A DNA stretch of 11,312 nucleotides from Fidelibacterota bacterium (GTDB taxonomy: Bacteria > Marinisomatota > Marinisomatia > SCGC-AAA003-L08 > GCA-002719095). Position numbers and translations under genes: made by a program. Shown here in pieces: positions 7,357-11,312 of the stretch; position 1 is the stretch's first letter; every line of letters begins with the position of its first letter. The notes beneath the pieces were generated by a model. That model had not been told where the DNA came from. It ran no database searches and was given only the letters and a program-made list of their open reading frames with translations. The stretch is from positions 1-11,312 of the forward strand of contig PAHI01000005.1 in NCBI GenBank assembly GCA_002705575.1, written 5' to 3'.

Positions 7357-8088
7357 ATGAATATTCTAATTGTCGGTTCAAGCTCTGGCCTGGGGAAAGA
7401 AATTTTTGAACAAAATATTAAAATTGGTAATCAAATATATGCTATCAGTAAATATTCAAATAATTCAACATATGAAAATCATTTAAATAGTGCAGCTGCA
7501 ATAGTTAAAACGGATCTTATAAATATTAATACTCAGAAGGATATTAATCTTTTATTAGACAAAATTCCCAAAATAGACCAAATATATTTCGCAATTGGTG
7601 GAGGTTTTGGTAAAAGGGATACTTTACCTTCATTTGAAGATATTTTTCTTGTTTATAAAATAAATGTTTTCGTAATATCTTCAATGATTAAATATCTTAA
7701 TGAAAGTGAAAAAATAAATAAAAATTCAAAAATATGTATTATTTCTTCAGTAGCTTCCCAGGAAGTAACAGCATCACCAGCATATTCTTCTGCGAAAAGC
7801 GCTCTAAATACCTTTGGGAAGGTTGTCACAAAACAAAAAAATAATCACTTTGGATCCCTTACCAACTTTATTTGTGGAGCATTCGAAGGAAATGGAACAG
7901 GATTCGATAGGCTTAAATCAAAAAATATAGAAGCTTATAATGATTTTATAAGTAGTCGATTGCCAAATGGAAAACCACTTAATGTCAGTGCATTAGTTAC
8001 ATATATAATTAAAACAATGGATTCTACTGTAGATCTCTTAGATGGATTAACAATTAAAATTGACGGAAATGAATCATTTGCAATATGA
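7357..8088 (+). CDS. Classical short-chain dehydrogenase/reductase
   Basis: This 243-aa protein is a classical SDR, an NAD(P)-dependent alcohol/ketone oxidoreductase. It has the cofactor loop GSSSGLG (residues 7-13, the TGxxxGxG motif), AIGGG (79-83) at the NNAG position, the tetrad Asn103, the Ser pair at 130-131 in IISSVAS, and YSSAK with Tyr143 and Lys147. All catalytic residues are present and the length is typical. The basic residue after beta-2 (SKYS, 31-34) may favour NADPH, which is weak evidence. It opens the second plus-strand operon and overlaps the oxygenase gene by 4 bp (ATGA), indicating coupled translation. It probably reduces or oxidises a keto intermediate made by the neighbouring enzymes. 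It differs from the two larger epimerase-type SDRs upstream and has no substrate-binding C-terminal domain of that kind. Confidence 0.87.
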   Translation: MNILIVGSSSGLGKEIFEQNIKIGNQIYAISKYSNNSTYENHLNSAAAIVKTDLININTQKDINLLLDKIPKIDQIYFAIGGGFGKRDTLPSFEDIFLVYKINVFVISSMIKYLNESEKINKNSKICIISSVASQEVTASPAYSSAKSALNTFGKVVTKQKNNHFGSLTNFICGAFEGNGTGFDRLKSKNIEAYNDFISSRLPNGKPLNVSALVTYIIKTMDSTVDLLDGLTIKIDGNESFAI

Positions 8089-8855
8089 ATAAAAATTTAA
8101 GTAAAATACTTTCCTCCAAGGGTCTTATTACTTATCAATTATCTAATTCTAAATTATTTGAATTAATAAAAATTAAGATTTTTGAATCTTTAGAAAAAAC
8201 TCATAAAATTTCTCTTGATAATTTAGATGAATTACATAAATTTATAAATCCTAATGAATTAAATAATCTTAGATTAAACCTTGCAGCTACTCTAAACGAA
8301 GATAGTTTTGCCTCTGATCTTATTTTTTCTAATTTGAAAAATCCATTGCAAAGCATACTTGGTCCTGATATCGCAATACAAAAAAACGTTGGCTTATCAA
8401 TACAATTGCCTGATGATTCTTCATCACTTTTACATGTTCATAGTGATGTATATGATAGTGATTGCTCACCCTATGAAATTGTAATATGGATTCCTTTAGT
8501 TAATTGCTTCAAAACAAAGTCAATGTTTTTTTTACCTTTTACTGAAACTAAATCAATCGGAGATTATTTGAAACTACATAAAAGATTAAGAGAAAATCTA
8601 AGTAAACCAGAATTAATATCAAATAAATTTGAATTTATAAAATTATCTCCTCCTTCAATTGTCTTTTTTTCTCATTCAATTTGGCATGGGAATACAGTAA
8701 ACAAAACTGATGAAACTAGATTTTCTTTAAATGTAAGAGTTAAGAATGTATTTACACCCTATAGGGGTAAAAAATTGGGTGACTTTTTTAAGATTGCTGA
8801 GATTTCAGATTTTACAAAACTTGCATCTGAAATTGAGATTATTATTAATGAATAA
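8085..8855 (+). CDS. PhyH-like 2OG-Fe(II) oxygenase, sporadic carbohydrate cluster type
   Basis: This 256-aa protein looks like a non-haem Fe(II)/2-oxoglutarate dioxygenase related to phytanoyl-CoA hydroxylase. The iron triad is probably His119-x-Asp121 in HVHSDVYD plus His201 in WHGN, and Arg212 or Arg218 in TRFSLNVRV would bind 2-oxoglutarate. EIVIWIPLVN (131-140) matches the central jelly-roll strand after HxD. The expected reaction is hydroxylation or another oxidation of a sugar, coupled to 2-oxoglutarate decarboxylation. From memory, an oxygenase family is named 'sporadic carbohydrate cluster 2OG-Fe(II) oxygenase'. Membership is suggested by the next gene being the partner family, but I could not verify it. 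It overlaps the SDR by 4 bp and the following small gene by 8 bp. Fold call good, exact reaction unknown. Confidence 0.75.
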   Translation: MNKNLSKILSSKGLITYQLSNSKLFELIKIKIFESLEKTHKISLDNLDELHKFINPNELNNLRLNLAATLNEDSFASDLIFSNLKNPLQSILGPDIAIQKNVGLSIQLPDDSSSLLHVHSDVYDSDCSPYEIVIWIPLVNCFKTKSMFFLPFTETKSIGDYLKLHKRLRENLSKPELISNKFEFIKLSPPSIVFFSHSIWHGNTVNKTDETRFSLNVRVKNVFTPYRGKKLGDFFKIAEISDFTKLASEIEIIINE

Positions 8856-9264
8856 AACAGCTTTAGGTTATATTGCAAGCCATCCATTTTGGAATAATTC
8901 TTATCTTCCTCAAAGAATGCAAAATAATCTTGTCCAAATGTATTGCAAAAAGAAGGACTATTCTTTGATCTGGTCCATACCTGAGGTCTCTATAGGGTAC
9001 CAATCAAAACCAGCACTAAATAACTTCTTAAAAAACAACAAAGAAAAACTTGACTCTGTTATTTTTATTTCTTATCAAATGAATCATCCCTTAGCTATTA
9101 TTGGATCAATAAATTATTTATTAAGTCTCTCTATAGAGGTACACTTTGTTATTGAGAATTGTTATTTTAACAACCTTAATCATATAGATAATATAAAGGA
9201 TGAAATTAAACTATGCCATTTGCTTACAAATAACAAAAGGTCTCCCCTTATTAATCTCAATTAG
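8848..9264 (+). CDS. Sporadic carbohydrate cluster protein, LIC12192-like family
   Basis: This 138-aa protein of unknown function starts at the ATG at 8848, overlapping the oxygenase stop by 8 bp. An in-frame ATG at 8746 would add 34 residues, but those are the oxygenase gene read in another frame (leucine- and lysine-rich, no domain pattern), so it is rejected. The N-terminus, GYIASHPFWNNSYLPQRMQN (residues 6-25), a YCKKKDYSLIWS segment and a late EVHFVIEN strand fit what I recall of the LIC12192 family of Leptospira O-antigen loci ('sporadic carbohydrate cluster protein'). The layout alternates beta strands and helices, suggesting a Rossmann-like or resolvase-like alpha/beta fold. It has no signal peptide or clear membrane helix; the hydrophobic stretch around 88-101 is short. 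Its tight coupling to the oxygenase suggests a joint role. Family assignment is from memory. Confidence 0.7.
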   Translation: MNKTALGYIASHPFWNNSYLPQRMQNNLVQMYCKKKDYSLIWSIPEVSIGYQSKPALNNFLKNNKEKLDSVIFISYQMNHPLAIIGSINYLLSLSIEVHFVIENCYFNNLNHIDNIKDEIKLCHLLTNNKRSPLINLN

Positions 9265-9318
9265 TAATAAATAAGATCATCATCATATGGTAAATTACAA
9301 ATAATTATTTTAAAAATT

Positions 9319-9825
9319 GTGAAATCTTTAATAGTTGTTGCTCAAAATTTTCAAGATGAAGAATTTGTATATCCCTACTATAAGTTGAAAGAATTTTCTG
9401 AAGTATATGTTGCTTCCTCAGATGGCAAAGATCGTTTTGGGAAATATGGTGTGCCCGCAAGAGTTACACACAAATTTTCAGATATAAATGTTGATGATTT
9501 GGATGTAATTGTTATACCAGGAGGATTCGAATGCCCTGATAGACTCAGGATCGACCAAGATTGTTTAAAAATAGTAAAAGATTGCGTTGATAAGAAAATT
9601 TTGGTTGCAGCTATTTGTCATGGACCATGGGTTCTAATTTCTGCAGGTGTAACAAAAGGTATTCCTATGACTGGATATTTAGCTATACATACTGATTTGG
9701 CCAATTCTGGAGCTTTGCTTGATAGCGTTAACGAATTGGTAGTAACAGATCACTTTATTACAGCTCAGCACTATAGAAATAATCCAGAATTCATGTTAGC
9801 TGTTAAAGACAAACTGAGTGTTTAA
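9319..9825 (+). CDS. DJ-1/PfpI family protein
   Basis: This 168-aa protein has the length and motifs of the PfpI/YhbO branch of the DJ-1 superfamily. The N-terminal VVAQNFQDEE carries the acidic residue (Glu14 or Glu15) next to the active site. VIPGGFECPDRLR (65-77) is the family PGG-PD-LR block, and AICHGPWVLISAG (98-110) holds the nucleophile Cys100 with His101. Relatives include proteases, glyoxalase III-like and proposed deglycase enzymes. All active residues are present, so it should be catalytic. The start is GTG at 9319 because no ATG precedes the first strand; no ribosome site is visible. It lies 54 bp after the small cluster protein and 5 bp before the ThDP enzyme, so it is embedded in the operon. 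A role on a reactive aldehyde or ketone intermediate is inference; general stress repair is the alternative. Confidence 0.87.
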   Translation: MKSLIVVAQNFQDEEFVYPYYKLKEFSEVYVASSDGKDRFGKYGVPARVTHKFSDINVDDLDVIVIPGGFECPDRLRIDQDCLKIVKDCVDKKILVAAICHGPWVLISAGVTKGIPMTGYLAIHTDLANSGALLDSVNELVVTDHFITAQHYRNNPEFMLAVKDKLSV

Positions 9826-9830
9826 TAATA

Positions 9831-11312
9831 GTGGCAGAAATCACACCTTCCCAGTATTTTGTTAATTTTTTAGAAAGAAATTTAGTTGATACTGTTTTTA
9901 CTGTTTCAGGAGGGTCAATACATAATGTTCTCTCCGCGTTAGACAAATCAAATAAAGTTAAATTAGTACCTTGCTATAATGAACAAGGAGCTGTTTATGC
10001 TGCAGAAGGATATGCGAGATCTAACGGAAAAGTTGGAGTCTGTTTAGTTACATCTGGTCCAGGCTTAACCAATATTATTACTGGTATTAATTGCTGCTGG
10101 GTTGATTCAATCCCTTTGTTTGTTTTAGCAGGTCAAGTCGTAGAATCACAAAAATTAATTCATCTTAAAAATTGGCCGAGGCAGCGGGGAGTACAAGAGT
10201 CTGAAACCGAAGGTCTTGTAAAATCAATAGTTAAATCATATTCTTCAATTAAAAACCCTTCAGAATTTCCTCAAATTCTTGAAAGACTTTGGATAGATGC
10301 CACCACAAATAGATTCGGACCAGTTGTTTTAGAACTTCCTGTAGATATGTCATACAAGAAGATAGATCAATCAAATATTGTTTTAGAAAAAAATAAGTTA
10401 AGTAAATCCAATTGCCAAAGCAAAATAAACATTGATCCATTAATAAGTTCTATTAGAGAATCAAATCTTCCAGTTTTCCTCATTGGTAATGGTATTAGAA
10501 ATTCTTCAAAAACTGTAATTGAAAATTTTATAAGTTTTCTAAAATCTCATAAATTTCCGTACCTATCAACATGGGGATCGAAAGACTTAATCGAGGGAAT
10601 GGATCCAAGTGATTTATATTTTGGATCGCCAGGTATTTTTGGTGGTAGAAAAGCAAATTCATTAATATACTTTTCAGATTGTTTGATTTCAATTGGTTGT
10701 TCTTTGGGGTATACCCATACAGGTTATAGAGTGTCAAATATCAATCCCTCCGCAATGCATATTATTGATATTGACTCTTCTCAATTTTGTAAACCAGAGT
10801 TAAAAGATGCATATAAATATCAAATTGCTGCGGAAGAATGTGTAATTGAAATAATTGAAAAATTAAAAGACTCAGAAATTAAAACTAAAAACACACTAAA
10901 AAAATTTAGGAATCTCTTCAATTATTTTGACGAAATTGATAAAAAATCTGCTGAATCATCAATATATCTCTCTTTAATTGATTGTTTTAACAAATTATTA
11001 TCAAATGCAAATAATCCAAAATCATATATTTTTTGCACTGATATGGGGACATCATTTACAGCAACTCATTCTTTTTTAAAATGTGGTGGTTCACAATTAT
11101 TTACGGCTGCTGGACATGCGCCAATGGGCTGGGGTTTACCTGGTGCAATAGGCGCAGCATTTGGTTCTCCGGATAAAACTGTAATATGTTTATCAGGCGA
11201 TGGAGGGTTGTTAATGGATATACAAGAATTAATGCATCTTTCTCATTACGATCTCAATATAAAATTGATTGTTATAAATAATGGCGGTTATGCAACTATT
11301 ATGAATACAACA
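9831..11312 (+). CDS. ThDP-dependent acetolactate-synthase-like enzyme (3' end cut by window)
   Basis: An open frame runs from a GTG at 9831 to the window edge (494 codons, no stop); family members are usually 550-600 residues, so about 50-100 are missing. The N-terminal Pyr domain has SGGSIHNVL (26-34) and YNEQGAVYAAEGYAR (49-63), whose Glu51 activates ThDP. TSGPGLTN (74-81) follows. The central domain (about 200-345) carries the family's nucleotide-like fold. The PP domain has AAGHAPMGWGLPGAIGAA and the GDG-to-NN ThDP/Mg2+ motif (Asp457, Asn483, Asn484). It is expected to cleave or join a 2-oxo acid, such as pyruvate, to an acceptor. In sugar loci such enzymes can add two-carbon branches (YerE of yersiniose synthesis is the known precedent), but housekeeping acetolactate synthase is unlikely here because of context and divergent motifs. 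It starts 5 bp after the DJ-1 gene; no other start is available until residue 173. Confidence 0.85.
   Translation, partial: MAEITPSQYFVNFLERNLVDTVFTVSGGSIHNVLSALDKSNKVKLVPCYNEQGAVYAAEGYARSNGKVGVCLVTSGPGLTNIITGINCCWVDSIPLFVLAGQVVESQKLIHLKNWPRQRGVQESETEGLVKSIVKSYSSIKNPSEFPQILERLWIDATTNRFGPVVLELPVDMSYKKIDQSNIVLEKNKLSKSNCQSKINIDPLISSIRESNLPVFLIGNGIRNSSKTVIENFISFLKSHKFPYLSTWGSKDLIEGMDPSDLYFGSPGIFGGRKANSLIYFSDCLISIGCSLGYTHTGYRVSNINPSAMHIIDIDSSQFCKPELKDAYKYQIAAEECVIEIIEKLKDSEIKTKNTLKKFRNLFNYFDEIDKKSAESSIYLSLIDCFNKLLSNANNPKSYIFCTDMGTSFTATHSFLKCGGSQLFTAAGHAPMGWGLPGAIGAAFGSPDKTVICLSGDGGLLMDIQELMHLSHYDLNIKLIVINNGGYATIMNTT

Noticed and set aside
8746..8847. Upstream in-frame ATG extending the small cluster protein by 34 residues
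   Set aside because: The extension lies wholly inside the oxygenase gene in another frame, has low-complexity Leu/Lys composition, and the family's GY-IAS start follows the ATG at 8848.
9126..9141. CTCTATAGAG palindrome in the small cluster gene
   Set aside because: A short coding-region palindrome; a similar string near 8990 is not a proper repeat, so it is probably chance.
10249..10737. Two minus-strand open frames of 63 and 69 codons
   Set aside because: Both lie opposite the ThDP enzyme, whose plus-strand frame is open throughout and carries all family motifs.

Overview
The window is AT-rich (roughly 30% GC by eye) with A/T-biased codons, weak or absent Shine-Dalgarno sequences and short intergenic gaps. 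Its content is a surface-polysaccharide (O-antigen or capsule) sugar-precursor island. This fits a streamlined marine bacterium. A high-light Prochlorococcus is my best guess, but no taxonomic marker gene is present, so that is inference.

Layout. (1) 77-1042, minus strand: a PAPS-type sulfotransferase. (2) 1043-1396: a 354-bp divergent non-coding region. (3) 1397-6502, plus strand: an extended-SDR epimerase/dehydratase, a sugar-1-phosphate nucleotidyltransferase, a second and unusual extended SDR with His in place of the usual catalytic Lys, and two tandem DegT/DnrJ/EryC1-type PLP aminotransferases with no base between them. (4) 6602-7327, minus strand: a NagD-like (class IIA) HAD phosphatase, convergent with the aminotransferases and divergent, 29 bp apart, from the next operon. 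(5) 7357-11312, plus strand: a tightly packed operon of a classical SDR, a PhyH-like Fe(II)/2-oxoglutarate oxygenase, a small protein of the 'sporadic carbohydrate cluster' LIC12192-like family (true start 8848), a DJ-1/PfpI-family protein (GTG start) and a ThDP-dependent acetolactate-synthase-like enzyme (GTG start, cut by the window end).

How the genes may work together. The nucleotidyltransferase would activate a sugar phosphate. The extended SDRs would oxidise, dehydrate or epimerise it to a keto-sugar. The two aminotransferases could place one or two amino groups. Block 5, with the HAD phosphatase, looks like a self-contained modification cassette combining phosphate removal, ketone/alcohol redox, hydroxylation, a small protein of unknown role, a DJ-1 enzyme and ThDP carbon-carbon chemistry. 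Its product is unknown to me. The sulfotransferase suggests that the glycan or a sugar in it is sulfated. No glycosyltransferase, flippase, polymerase, transposase, tRNA, rRNA or CRISPR was found.

The part most worth study is the cassette at 6602-11312, especially the 138-aa protein and the pairing of a DJ-1/PfpI enzyme with a ThDP enzyme.
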